From: Niastella yeongjuensis
GTDB lineage: Bacteria; Bacteroidota; Bacteroidia; Chitinophagales; Chitinophagaceae
DNA length: 64,000 bases
NCBI RefSeq assembly: GCF_900110245.1
Contig: NZ_FOCZ01000006.1
Coordinates: 63,004 to 127,003, forward strand
Direction: 5' to 3'
This document shows, in pieces, positions 43,129-51,481 of the stretch (position 1 is its first letter; the number at the start of each line of letters is the position of its first letter). Below the pieces are notes generated by a model. That model saw nothing but the letters and a program-made list of their open reading frames with translations, made no database searches and was not told the origin of the DNA. The translations under genes were made by a program, and so were the position numbers.

Positions 43129-44722
43129 ATTTCTCTTCGAGAATAATAAACTCCTGTTCTAACGTGGGTGAGTGTTCGTATACTTTTTGAATAAACTCCC
43201 TCCCCCACAACGCATACCAGGGCATAAAATTATCAACCCGCTCCTGTAACCCGTTACGCGGGAAGATGGCAGTGCGAATGGCCTGGATCTGCCGTTGTTC
43301 GGCTTCGTATTTCTTTTTTTCGGCCCGCAATAATTTCTTCTCCAGTTCCTGCAACGGCTTTAGTGTACGTGCCTGTAAGGCTTCCACGTGTTGGGTCAAC
43401 GATTGATCGATGGCCGCCGCTTTATTTTTTAACTGCTCATATACGTTCATGGCAGCTTCCAGTTCCTGTTTTAGTTTCAATTCACCGTTCTTATGACGCG
43501 ATACCAATTGCGTAAGTAACTGCTGTTCTGATTGAAAAAAGTCTTTCGATTGCAAACCCAGTTTGTGGATCTTTTCCTGCCACTTTTTTTCTACAATCAA
43601 AAACGAGTTACGCAGAACCAGCATCGGGAATGGCACATTGTAATGATCGAACAGGCCTTTTAACTCCAGCCAGTAAGCTGTTTCGCCACCACCACCAATA
43701 AACGCAATATTGGGAAGCACCGTTTCCTGGTACAAACCGCGTAAGATCACGTTTGGACTGAACCGTTCCGGGTGATCGTGTAGTTCGGCGAGTATTTCTT
43801 CTTCCGAAAAATGAATGGCGGTATTTCTTACTTCGTAGCGGCCATTCTTTACTTCAATCAACTCGCGGATATTATCCTTCAGGTAAAACAGATTGATATC
43901 CCGCGGTGAGGCCTGTACTTTATGTTCCAGCGATAGCTGTTTAATGGTATTGCCTACAATCCCGGCAGGTTTTTGCTGCAACAGGTCTTCGCGGAAAACC
44001 GGTTCCATCACCTTTTTCAGGTTTGCATTATCGGGCAGTATCACTATCAAACCATAGTCTGCAAATAAGGCATCTATCAGTTTGAAGGTGGCTATCTGTA
44101 TATCGGGGCTTTCCAAATAAGCTTCGCGCAGCAGTTGTATCAATTCTTTGCCATGGGGCTGAACCGATAATTCGCCATCTATGCGATGGATCAGTTTATC
44201 GAGCCCCTTGGTGGTCATGCGACCGACTGCCCCGGTTTGTTTGGTGTCCCACACCAGTTTCTCGTCGCCCAGGTAAACATGGCCCAGTTCATCGAGGTCA
44301 GCATCTTCGCTGCCCATCCAGAACACCGGCACAAAATGTTTATCGGGAAATTCCTTTTTTAACCGGTCGGCCAGCTTTATAACATGCACTATTTTATAAA
44401 TAAAATACAGGTGGCCGGTAAAAATAGCCGGCTGGTGTGCAGTGGTAATGGTGAACGTGTTGGGCTGCAGCAGTTGTTGAATGTTTTGCTGTACCCGGGT
44501 AGAAGTGTTCACTCCTGCGTATTGCTGCTGTAATTCCTTCACCAGTAAGTTACGGTCGGGTTGCACAGATTGCCGGGCCTGTATGGCGGCTTTTATCCCT
44601 TCCATAGATACTGGATGCTTGTAAAAAGGCTGTAATGAAGGCGACTGGTTCAAATAATCCAGGATGATCCTCGAAAAATAACCGGTCTGCCCTACTGATA
44701 AATTGGTAGAAGTACAATCCAT
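43127..44722 (-). CDS. bshC: Bacillithiol biosynthesis cysteine-adding enzyme
   Basis: 531 residues, the usual length. A Rossmann-like core (ITTAHQPAIFTGHLYFIYKI, VPVFWMGSEDADLDELGH, FIGGGGETAYWLELKG) and a long C-terminal coiled coil (about 405-495, LKLKQELEAAMNVYEQLKNK onwards). BshC joins cysteine to glucosaminyl-malate to make bacillithiol, a low-molecular-weight thiol found in Bacillota and Bacteroidota. bshA and bshB are not nearby. Confidence 0.96.
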   Translation of the reverse strand: MDCTSTNLSVGQTGYFSRIILDYLNQSPSLQPFYKHPVSMEGIKAAIQARQSVQPDRNLLVKELQQQYAGVNTSTRVQQNIQQLLQPNTFTITTAHQPAIFTGHLYFIYKIVHVIKLADRLKKEFPDKHFVPVFWMGSEDADLDELGHVYLGDEKLVWDTKQTGAVGRMTTKGLDKLIHRIDGELSVQPHGKELIQLLREAYLESPDIQIATFKLIDALFADYGLIVILPDNANLKKVMEPVFREDLLQQKPAGIVGNTIKQLSLEHKVQASPRDINLFYLKDNIRELIEVKNGRYEVRNTAIHFSEEEILAELHDHPERFSPNVILRGLYQETVLPNIAFIGGGGETAYWLELKGLFDHYNVPFPMLVLRNSFLIVEKKWQEKIHKLGLQSKDFFQSEQQLLTQLVSRHKNGELKLKQELEAAMNVYEQLKNKAAAIDQSLTQHVEALQARTLKPLQELEKKLLRAEKKKYEAEQRQIQAIRTAIFPRNGLQERVDNFMPWYALWGREFIQKVYEHSPTLEQEFIILEEK

Positions 44723-44800
44723 AATTAAGCGAATGCGAACATAAAAGTACTATCAACGGCACGTTTGCCATAACTGATCGTCAATTTTAACGTTCCATTG

Positions 44801-45631
44801 CTACTTTAGTTCATATGCCACTATTTTATTTTTAAAGAAAGTGGGTACATATACGATCCTGTTTTTGGCGTCGTACCCGAGATCGGCGGTGTTCGATTTT
44901 TGCTCACGGGTATCGAGCAGCAGCTGTTTGGTGCCGTCCCCTTTTACATAATACACGGTACCAATCCAGCAGCTTACAATATAATCTTTACCGCTAACAT
45001 GTTCCAGGCCATCGGTACTGGTTTCCATGCCATCGGCCAGTTTGGTCAGCGATTTGTCTTTTTCCACTTTATTTAAAGACCCGGCATCCAGAATGTACAG
45101 GTCGTTGCCTTCTATTAACACGCCATTAGGACCTTTCAGGTTCTCCAGCCAGGTGGTTACCTGCCCGTTTTCGATGCGGTGCACTTTTTTAGTTTTCGAA
45201 TCCGATACATACACCACGCCTTTATTATCAACAGTAAGGTCGTTCAGGCCTTCGGCGCCTGCTACCGGTATAACCTGGGCAAGTACACCTTTTTTGATAT
45301 CAATCACACCCACTTTGTCAACGTCGGCTACATACAGATTGTTTTTATATAAACCCATTCCTTTGGGCGCATTGAAACCACTTACCCAGTCAACGGTAAT
45401 GATCTTGCCATCGAGTCCTACTTTTCCAACAGAACCTTTATTGTCTTTTTCCCAGGGTTGTCCATCTATGTTGGTAACATATAAAACCTTATTTTCTGCA
45501 TCGTATAATACCGATTCAGGGACCTTCAACAGGGTATCAGTCTCCCATTTTTTTACGAGCTGGTGTTCCTGTGAAAAGGCAACTGTGCCAGCCGCCATAA
45601 GGATAGAAAAGGCAATGGCCGATTTTTTCAT
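44801..45631 (-). CDS. Secreted six-bladed beta-propeller protein (SMP-30/gluconolactonase-like)
   Basis: 276 residues. Signal peptide 1-20 (TVAFSQ). Repeated propeller blades: VLYDAENKVLYVTNIDG, GLYKNNLYVADVDKVG, LTVDNKGVVYVSDSKTK, VLIEGNDLYILDAG. Such periplasmic propellers may be lactonases or ligand-binding proteins. The start codon overlaps the stop of the upstream acyltransferase (ATGA), so translation is coupled. No specific substrate can be inferred. Confidence 0.82.
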   Translation of the reverse strand: MKKSAIAFSILMAAGTVAFSQEHQLVKKWETDTLLKVPESVLYDAENKVLYVTNIDGQPWEKDNKGSVGKVGLDGKIITVDWVSGFNAPKGMGLYKNNLYVADVDKVGVIDIKKGVLAQVIPVAGAEGLNDLTVDNKGVVYVSDSKTKKVHRIENGQVTTWLENLKGPNGVLIEGNDLYILDAGSLNKVEKDKSLTKLADGMETSTDGLEHVSGKDYIVSCWIGTVYYVKGDGTKQLLLDTREQKSNTADLGYDAKNRIVYVPTFFKNKIVAYELK

Positions 45632-46704
45632 ATGTGTTGTTTTTTGACGGGTATAAAGGTGCGATTATATTTTATCTTTCCCGATAGTCTTTGAAAGGGT
45701 TTTTCAACAATTCTGTAAAATACATAGGCTGAAATTACCGATAATATATAGCCGGCTATAATCAGTACAGTTACCTGGTACCCGGCTTTATATTTATACG
45801 ACAATACATTGATCAACGATTTGCCGGTTAAGGGGTGCAGCAGGTACAGCGAGTAAGAGATCTTTCCCAGGAATTCAAAAACACTATTGGTAACGTAAGG
45901 AAAGAAATTAATGACCAGAATGGTTAATAAGGCGGTTATACTCCGGCTCATGGGCGATGTCATTATTCCCACGGCTATGCAAAGCAGCGTCAGTATAAAA
46001 TATTCCCTGCTTTCAATAAGATCAGTTTTCCATAATGCGTATAGTATGCCAACCAGAAATACAGGGGCATATACCGGAATAAACAAATAGGTCGACAACA
46101 GAAACGGAGCCCCTAAAAAAATTAAGTAAAAGCAATACCGGTAAATTTTATTGCCACCCGATACGAAAGGCAACAGCAGTGACAAAATCAGATAGTATTG
46201 AAACTCCACGCCCAGGGTCCAGAAGTGTTTTAAGATCCATTCCCCATTAAAGAACGGTACTAAATAGCCCAAATGAAGCAGGACGTTTTTTAGTGACAGG
46301 GGCACCTCCAATGCCACTGAAGTAGGCGCCAGTTTCCTTACCTGGAAATAAATAAGCGCCAATACAATGGTGGCCAGATAGGGCGGTTCTAACCGCACCG
46401 TCCGTTTCATCATAAACGTTCCCCAGTTGCGATACCCGTATGCGTTCCGGATCATGGAAAGCGGGATCACAACGCCTGAGATGACAAAGAAGATATAAAC
46501 ACCGAGCTTGCCATAATCGAAAAAATCCCTGACCTCAGTATTGTGGATATAGCCGGCAGGTACAACGAAGTGAAAAATGCAAACCATCGATGCCGCAAGT
46601 CCGCGTAAACCATTTATAACCGGAATACTTTTAGAGGTTAGATCAGCCTTTACCTGCACTGCAACAATTTGCCCTAAATATAGGGCATAAGTGACTGAGT
46701 TCAT
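45628..46704 (-). CDS. Acyltransferase family 3 membrane protein (OafA type)
   Basis: 358 residues with about ten transmembrane helices. The family-specific N-terminal segment is NGLRGLAASMVCIFHFV, with the His considered catalytic, followed by GKLGVYIFFVISGVVIPLS and RLEPPYL. These enzymes acylate extracytoplasmic glycans or lipids. The first about 25 residues do not resemble the family, so translation may begin further in. It overlaps the propeller gene by four bases. Confidence 0.87.
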   Translation of the reverse strand: MNSVTYALYLGQIVAVQVKADLTSKSIPVINGLRGLAASMVCIFHFVVPAGYIHNTEVRDFFDYGKLGVYIFFVISGVVIPLSMIRNAYGYRNWGTFMMKRTVRLEPPYLATIVLALIYFQVRKLAPTSVALEVPLSLKNVLLHLGYLVPFFNGEWILKHFWTLGVEFQYYLILSLLLPFVSGGNKIYRYCFYLIFLGAPFLLSTYLFIPVYAPVFLVGILYALWKTDLIESREYFILTLLCIAVGIMTSPMSRSITALLTILVINFFPYVTNSVFEFLGKISYSLYLLHPLTGKSLINVLSYKYKAGYQVTVLIIAGYILSVISAYVFYRIVEKPFQRLSGKIKYNRTFIPVKKQHI

Positions 46705-46712
46705 AGGTTCTT

Positions 46713-46760
46713 CCCAACCTACGAACCTAAATAACCTAAAAACTTAATAACTGATTAACT
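46713..46760. repeat. Degenerate heptamer-period intergenic repeat
   Basis: Units such as CCTACGA, ACCTAAA, TAACCTA, AAAACTT and AATAACT follow at seven-base steps across the whole 57-base gap between the acyltransferase and oxidoreductase genes. Same style as the arrays at 11264-11300 and 58911-58980. Confidence 0.65.
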
Positions 46761-46761
46761 A

Positions 46762-48009
46762 TTAGAATCTTTCAGGACTAAAAGCCCCTACATCAAGTGA
46801 AGTCTTCTTTTTACCAACCAGCTCTTCTACCAATTTTCCCGTTGCGGCAGCCAGTGATACGCCCAGCATGGCGTGACCACCCGCAATAATCAGGTTGGTA
46901 TATTTACTATGATGGCCAATATAGGGAAGTCCGTCGGGAGTGAGCGGACGTAACCCATACCAGATCTTTTCTTTGGGCATCATGTTTAATTGCAGATCGG
47001 GATAATAGGCTTTAGCGCCGTTATAAATAGCCTGGGCGCGCTTTTCCAGTACGGGTGAATTCAGCCCGCTTATTTCCATGGTGCCGCCCATGCGCAGGTC
47101 TGCGCCCATTGGCGTCATAGCCACTCTTTTATCTACCAGTATAGCCGGGTAACGCAGGTTGCGGGGCACATTCTCATACGTCATGCTATAGCCTTTCCCA
47201 GCCTGCAACAACAGGGATATGCCCAGCTTATCACTTACAACCGGCAACCAGCTTCCGCTGGCCAGTACCAGCTGCGAACATTCGAATTTGCCCTGGTTGG
47301 TGATAACAGCCGAAACGGTATTGCCTTTTTTCTCAAAACCGGTTACGATGGTGTTCAGTTGTAGTTTTACGCCCACTTTTTGCAAATGGGTCTTCAGGGT
47401 GCGCATAAAATCACCGGGGTGCAAGTGGCAGTCGATGGGATATAACACGCCTCCCTTTACATCCACCTGTACATCGGGTTCCATGGCCTGTACTTCCTGT
47501 GCGTTCAGGATCTTTGTTTCTATGTTAAGACCGGCCGCTTCTTTGGCCAGTTCTATTTCATGCTTTTCTGTGGCGGCTGATTTATACAACATAAAACACC
47601 CCACTTCCTGCATGCGGAAGTGGTTGCCGAGATCGTGCATAATATCACTTGTTAATGCCCGGCTAAGGTGCAGGATATCGTTTAATGGCGGTACGTTCTG
47701 TTTTACGGTTTGGGCGTTTGCCTGTTTCCAGAAGGTCATTAACCATTTGATGAGATCGAGGTTGAGGCGGGGCTTTATATAAAACGGACTGGTTGAGCTG
47801 AGCATCCAACGCAAACCCTGGGCTACTATGCCGGGTGATGCTAGCGGTACAAAATGGCTGGGCGATACATAACCGGCATTGCCAAAAGAGGTACCATCGG
47901 TAATGTCCCCCTTTTCAATAACCGTAATTTCATAACCTTCTTTTTGCAAGTAATAAGCACTGCAGAGGCCAATAACGCCACCGCCAATGATTGTAACCTG
48001 TTTACTCAT
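46762..48009 (-). CDS. FAD-dependent D-amino acid dehydrogenase, probable D-hydroxyproline dehydrogenase
   Basis: 415 residues. FAD-binding motif TIIGGGVIGLCSAYYLQ at the N-terminus, and the DadA-type C-terminal segment WYGLRPLTPDGLPYIG with GGHAMLGVSLAAATG. The class oxidises D-amino acids using FAD and a membrane acceptor. It starts 12 bases after the 4-hydroxyproline epimerase gene, so the probable substrate is cis-4-hydroxy-D-proline, giving pyrroline-4-hydroxy-2-carboxylate. Specificity is a context inference. Confidence 0.88.
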   Translation of the reverse strand: MSKQVTIIGGGVIGLCSAYYLQKEGYEITVIEKGDITDGTSFGNAGYVSPSHFVPLASPGIVAQGLRWMLSSTSPFYIKPRLNLDLIKWLMTFWKQANAQTVKQNVPPLNDILHLSRALTSDIMHDLGNHFRMQEVGCFMLYKSAATEKHEIELAKEAAGLNIETKILNAQEVQAMEPDVQVDVKGGVLYPIDCHLHPGDFMRTLKTHLQKVGVKLQLNTIVTGFEKKGNTVSAVITNQGKFECSQLVLASGSWLPVVSDKLGISLLLQAGKGYSMTYENVPRNLRYPAILVDKRVAMTPMGADLRMGGTMEISGLNSPVLEKRAQAIYNGAKAYYPDLQLNMMPKEKIWYGLRPLTPDGLPYIGHHSKYTNLIIAGGHAMLGVSLAAATGKLVEELVGKKKTSLDVGAFSPERF

Positions 48010-48021
48010 GTGATGTGTTTT

Positions 48022-49023
48022 TTAAAGAACCTGAAACCCATATGCATACGGATCATCCTCCGGATCGATAGTGATGGTATTGTAACCATACACTTTAGCC
48101 CAACCTTCAATGCTGGGGCGAATGGCCGGCTTTCCGGCTACCGTTGTTTCTTCCTCAATACGGCCCACAAATTGCGATCCGATAATACTTTCATGCACAA
48201 AGGCATCGCCCTTTTTTAATTTTCCCTTGGCATACCACTGGGCCATGCGCGCTGAGGTACCGGTTCCGCAGGGTGACCGGTCGATGGCTTTATCGCCATA
48301 AAACACTGCGTTGCGGGCGGTAGCGTTTTGATCTATTACAGCACCTGTCCATAAAATATGCGAACAACCGTTGATGGTCGGGTTCTCCGGATGCACAAAC
48401 TGGTATTGCGCGTTTATTTGTTTACGTAATGTACGCGCCCAGGCAATCAGCTGATCGGCGCCATAATGTTCCAGTCCTTTGAAATTGGGCTGTACATCTA
48501 CAATGGCATAAAAGTTTCCGCCATAAGCTACATCTATGGTCAACTCACCCAGATCAGGCGAGGTTATCTGTAACTCTTCAGCCGCCAGGTACGCCGGCAC
48601 ATTGGTGAGCTTTACGCTTGTTACCTTTTTGCCTTCCTGTTTATAGTTGATCATTACCAGTCCGGCCGGTGTCTCCAGCCGAACCGTGCCTGGTATTTTG
48701 GGTACTATCAAACCTTCTTCAATGGCAATGGTAATGGTGCCAATAGTACCATGACCACACATGGGTAAACAACCGCTTGTTTCAATGAACAATACTGCCA
48801 TATCATGCTGCGGATCGTGCGCCGGATACAAAATACTTCCACTCATCATATCATGGCCGCGGGGTTCAAACATCAGTCCTTTACGGATCCAGTCATATTC
48901 TTTCAGGAAATGCTGGCGTTTTTCACTCATGTTCTTTCCCTCCAGTACAGGACCGCCACCGGCTACCAGGCGTACCGGGTTGCCGCAAGTATGTGCATCG
49001 ATGCAGAAAAAGGTTTTTTTCAT
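48022..49023 (-). CDS. 4-hydroxyproline 2-epimerase (proline racemase family)
   Basis: 333 residues. The two catalytic cysteines of the family are C89 (LPMCGHGTIG) and C251 (DRSPCGTGTSA). The Cys/Cys pair and neighbourhood fit 4-hydroxyproline 2-epimerase and not the Thr-containing dehydratase branch. It converts trans-4-hydroxy-L-proline to cis-4-hydroxy-D-proline. The next enzyme is encoded immediately downstream and the last one upstream across a repeat-bearing gap. Confidence 0.93.
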   Translation of the reverse strand: MKKTFFCIDAHTCGNPVRLVAGGGPVLEGKNMSEKRQHFLKEYDWIRKGLMFEPRGHDMMSGSILYPAHDPQHDMAVLFIETSGCLPMCGHGTIGTITIAIEEGLIVPKIPGTVRLETPAGLVMINYKQEGKKVTSVKLTNVPAYLAAEELQITSPDLGELTIDVAYGGNFYAIVDVQPNFKGLEHYGADQLIAWARTLRKQINAQYQFVHPENPTINGCSHILWTGAVIDQNATARNAVFYGDKAIDRSPCGTGTSARMAQWYAKGKLKKGDAFVHESIIGSQFVGRIEEETTVAGKPAIRPSIEGWAKVYGYNTITIDPEDDPYAYGFQVL

Positions 49024-49090
49024 GAATCGCGGGTAAAGTAGTAAAAAATTATAGACGGGAATAATTAACTATGCCGCAGAAAACAGCATT

Positions 49091-49186
49091 GTGAGTAGTG
49101 AATTGTGAGTTGTGAGTATGCACGCCAAAATTCAAGTATTCCGAACAATCGCGAACCCACTCACTACTCACCACTGACAACTCACC
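49091..49186. repeat. Paired inverted heptamer arrays (GTGAGTA x4 / ACTCACY x4)
   Basis: Four seven-base units (GTGAGTA, GTGAATT, GTGAGTT, GTGAGTA) occupy 49091-49118. Four complementary-style units (ACTCACT, ACTCACC, ACTGACA, ACTCACC) occupy 49159-49186. The 40-base spacer holds a CCGA...TCG core. It fills the gap between the aldehyde dehydrogenase and epimerase genes. The right arm uses the same heptamer as 330-363, showing the family is dispersed. Confidence 0.92.
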
Positions 49187-49196
49187 TTTCGCTTAT

Positions 49197-50678
49197 TTAG
49201 ATCTTGTCTTTCGTTAACACGTCATTAACCGTTCTCCATATTCCTAACGGATTCCCATTCTTCAACTCATCCGGCAACAGACTATCTGACCAGTTTTGAT
49301 AGGCCATGGGACGGGCAAATCGTTTAATACCATCAGCCCCAACCGAAGTAAAACGCGAATCGGTAGTGGCCGGGAATGGTCCGCCATGGTGCATGCTTAA
49401 ACATACTTCCACCCCGGTAGGTACGCCATTTACAATAAAGCGGCCGCAGATGTTTTTTACAGCTTCTACCAGGTCATCATTGTTAATGATGTCGTTGTCG
49501 GTGGCCATCAGTGTAGCGGTCAGTTGTCCTTCGAGGTGACGAACCACTTCCAGCAATTCATTCAGGTCTTTGCAACGAATCACTAATGAATAAGGACCAA
49601 ACACTTCCTGGTGTAAAACCGGATTGTTGAGGAAGGCTTCGCCGGTGGCAGAGGCAATGGTGGGCACGCCCTGGTTGGCGGCCGGCTGTGTATTGCTTTC
49701 TGCTATGGTTTGTACCTGTGCCTGTGCCAGGGCCTTGTTTTTGTTTTCCAGGTAATTTTTTGCAATACCGGGGTGCAGCATGGTACCCGGGTTCACTGCT
49801 TTTATTTCACTACCTAATGTGTCTATGAATTGTTGCAGATCGTCGCCATCGATCCCGAAGATCAAACCCGGATTGGTACAGAATTGACCAACCCCCAGCG
49901 TAATAGAGCCGGCATATTGTTTGGCCACTTCCACGGCCGACTGCTTCAATTTTTCAGGGAACAGGAACACTGGGTTCACACTTCCCATTTCAGAGAACAC
50001 CGGTATGGGTTCCTTGCGTTGGTTAGCCCAGTCGAACAGGGCCTTACCGCCTAAATACGAACCGGTAAAACCAACCGCTTTTGTATGGGGGTGGGTTACC
50101 AGGGCTTTGCCTACTTCCTGGGAAGCGCCATGTACATGCGCAAATACCCCGTTGGGCATATTGCATTTGGCGGCGGCTTTTAAAATGGCCTGCGCTACCA
50201 TTTCAGATGTTTGAGCATGGGCCGGGTGTGCTTTTACAATGACCGGACAACCGGCTGCCAGGGCACAGGCCGTATCGCCACCAGCCGTTGAATAAGCGAA
50301 TGGGAAATTACTGGCCCCAAATACCACAACAGGACCCAGGGGGATCAGCATTTTGCGTATATCGGGTTTGGGGGGTGTTTTGGTGGAATTGGCTGTATCG
50401 ATCCTTGCCTCCAGCCACTCTCCTCTTTCGCAGGCATCGGCATAACTGGTTAGTTGAAACATGGTGCGGGCCCGTTCACCACGAAGCCGGGCTTCGGGCA
50501 GGTTGCTTTCCCGCATGGCGGTTTGAATCAGTTCATCGCCTGCATTTTCCAGCTCCGCAGCAATGCTGCGCATGAATTGGGCGCGGTCTTTTAACGAATA
50601 CTTCCGGTATTGGTGAAAAGCCTGCCATGAGGTATTCAAAACCTGGTCAATTTCCTGTGAAGTTGCATCTTTAAACAT
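49197..50678 (-). CDS. Aldehyde dehydrogenase, probable alpha-ketoglutaric semialdehyde dehydrogenase
   Basis: 493 residues. Catalytic Glu in FSEMGSVNPVF and Cys in GVGQFCTNPG, the NADP+-preferring subgroup that oxidises 2,5-dioxopentanoate. Next to the hydroxyproline epimerase and dehydrogenase, it should do the last step to 2-oxoglutarate. The deaminase/dehydratase that makes 2,5-dioxopentanoate is not encoded in the window. The -7 box TACCTTTG is at 50710-50717 (minus strand). Confidence 0.92.
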   Translation of the reverse strand: MFKDATSQEIDQVLNTSWQAFHQYRKYSLKDRAQFMRSIAAELENAGDELIQTAMRESNLPEARLRGERARTMFQLTSYADACERGEWLEARIDTANSTKTPPKPDIRKMLIPLGPVVVFGASNFPFAYSTAGGDTACALAAGCPVIVKAHPAHAQTSEMVAQAILKAAAKCNMPNGVFAHVHGASQEVGKALVTHPHTKAVGFTGSYLGGKALFDWANQRKEPIPVFSEMGSVNPVFLFPEKLKQSAVEVAKQYAGSITLGVGQFCTNPGLIFGIDGDDLQQFIDTLGSEIKAVNPGTMLHPGIAKNYLENKNKALAQAQVQTIAESNTQPAANQGVPTIASATGEAFLNNPVLHQEVFGPYSLVIRCKDLNELLEVVRHLEGQLTATLMATDNDIINNDDLVEAVKNICGRFIVNGVPTGVEVCLSMHHGGPFPATTDSRFTSVGADGIKRFARPMAYQNWSDSLLPDELKNGNPLGIWRTVNDVLTKDKI

Positions 50679-50709
50679 AGGTCAATGTTTTTACCGTTGT
50701 ATTGGGTAA

Positions 50710-50717
50710 CAAAGGTA
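50710..50717 (-). promoter_or_regulatory. Hydroxyproline operon promoter -7 element TACCTTTG
   Basis: Exact TAnnTTTG on the minus strand, 31 bases before the aldehyde dehydrogenase ATG. The -33 box is not clear. Confidence 0.6.
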
Positions 50718-50818
50718 TTATACATTCCGTTAACCGATATACCTGCGTGAAATATTGAGGATTATTTGATAATAATGGTTAAGTGGTTGTTTCTGTGGGG
50801 AAAATCTGGGTTCTTTGA

Positions 50819-50924
50819 CCGCCTACGCCGAGGCTTCCGCGGCCAGGGCCGGATCTAACAGGAAAGAAAGTTGGTCCTTTCTTTCGCTGTTATTTACCTC
50901 CGGTAAATGCTGCAACGCAGCATT
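50819..50924. repeat. GCCTACGCC repeat copy 2 followed by three consecutive perfect hairpins
   Basis: GCCTACGCCGAGGCTTCCGC at 50821-50840 matches copy 1 at 11221. Then three stem-loops stand in series: GAAAGAAAG / CTTTCTTTC (50862-50870, 50877-50885), ATTTACC / GGTAAAT (50892-50898, 50902-50908) and AATGCTGC / GCAGCATT (50906-50913, 50917-50924). The second and third share three bases and are mutually exclusive if fully formed. Confidence 0.75.
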
Positions 50925-51300
50925 AGAATAATCAGAACCTAAACCCTCGTGTTGAGAGTTGCTACCATTAACCTGTTTCAAATTTACCGGCAATTAGATG
51001 ATTTTGTACACATTCTCAGCCTGTTTATTAGATTTTTTTATTACTGGTATGTTGTTTTTATTTAATTAATTAGGAATGCAAACAATATTTAGCACGTATG
51101 TAAAGAAAGAAGCAGGCACAAGAGGTTGTGTGCCTGCCAGAGTGGATAATAATCAGTAAATTTTGTCGCACTACCTAATTATCCACGATGCGTATAGCCC
51201 CGATCGCTCAGTGCTATCCACATCTGCCATTGCCTCCGTTGAGCCAATTTATTATTAAGCCGACTGATGAATGTTTTGTTGGAAAGAATGATAAGGAGTA
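50925..51300. other. Long intergenic stretch, no supported gene
   Basis: No convincing reading frame on either strand. A hairpin GCAGGCACA / TGTGCCTGC lies near 51113-51138. The rest is A/T-rich and unremarkable. This is part of the 800-base gap between the hydroxyproline genes and rimO. Confidence 0.5.
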
Positions 51301-51304
51301 AACG

Positions 51305-51388
51305 ATGTTGTCAATGAAAAAAAATGACAATATCATCGACACAAAGGTATTGTTTGCAGAAGGGGCTGGCAATACAACTTTGTGGTAA
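51305..51388 (+). CDS. Possible 27-aa peptide gene
   Basis: ATG at 51305, 27 codons (MLSMKKNDNI...AGNTTLW) and TAA. An AAGGAG run lies 6 bases upstream and a 21-bp hairpin begins 19 bases after the stop. No family is recognised, and an open frame of this length is expected often by chance. Ribosome-binding runs are not a strong argument in Bacteroidota. Listed only because of its isolated position in a large gap. Confidence 0.2.
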   Translation: MLSMKKNDNIIDTKVLFAEGAGNTTLW

Positions 51389-51406
51389 TTGATTTTATGA
51401 CTAACG

Positions 51407-51455
51407 TATAAATAAATACGCTGTTCGTTTATAGCGAACAGCGTATTTATTTATA
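51407..51455. terminator. Perfect 21-bp hairpin, rimO terminator
   Basis: TATAAATAAATACGCTGTTCG (51407-51427) pairs perfectly with 51435-51455 around a seven-base loop. It lies 27 bases past the rimO stop. The ends are A/T-rich, so it may stop transcription from both sides, although a long pure T-run is absent. Confidence 0.75.
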
Positions 51456-51481
51456 GGTAAAAATCTTATTATATAGGGATA

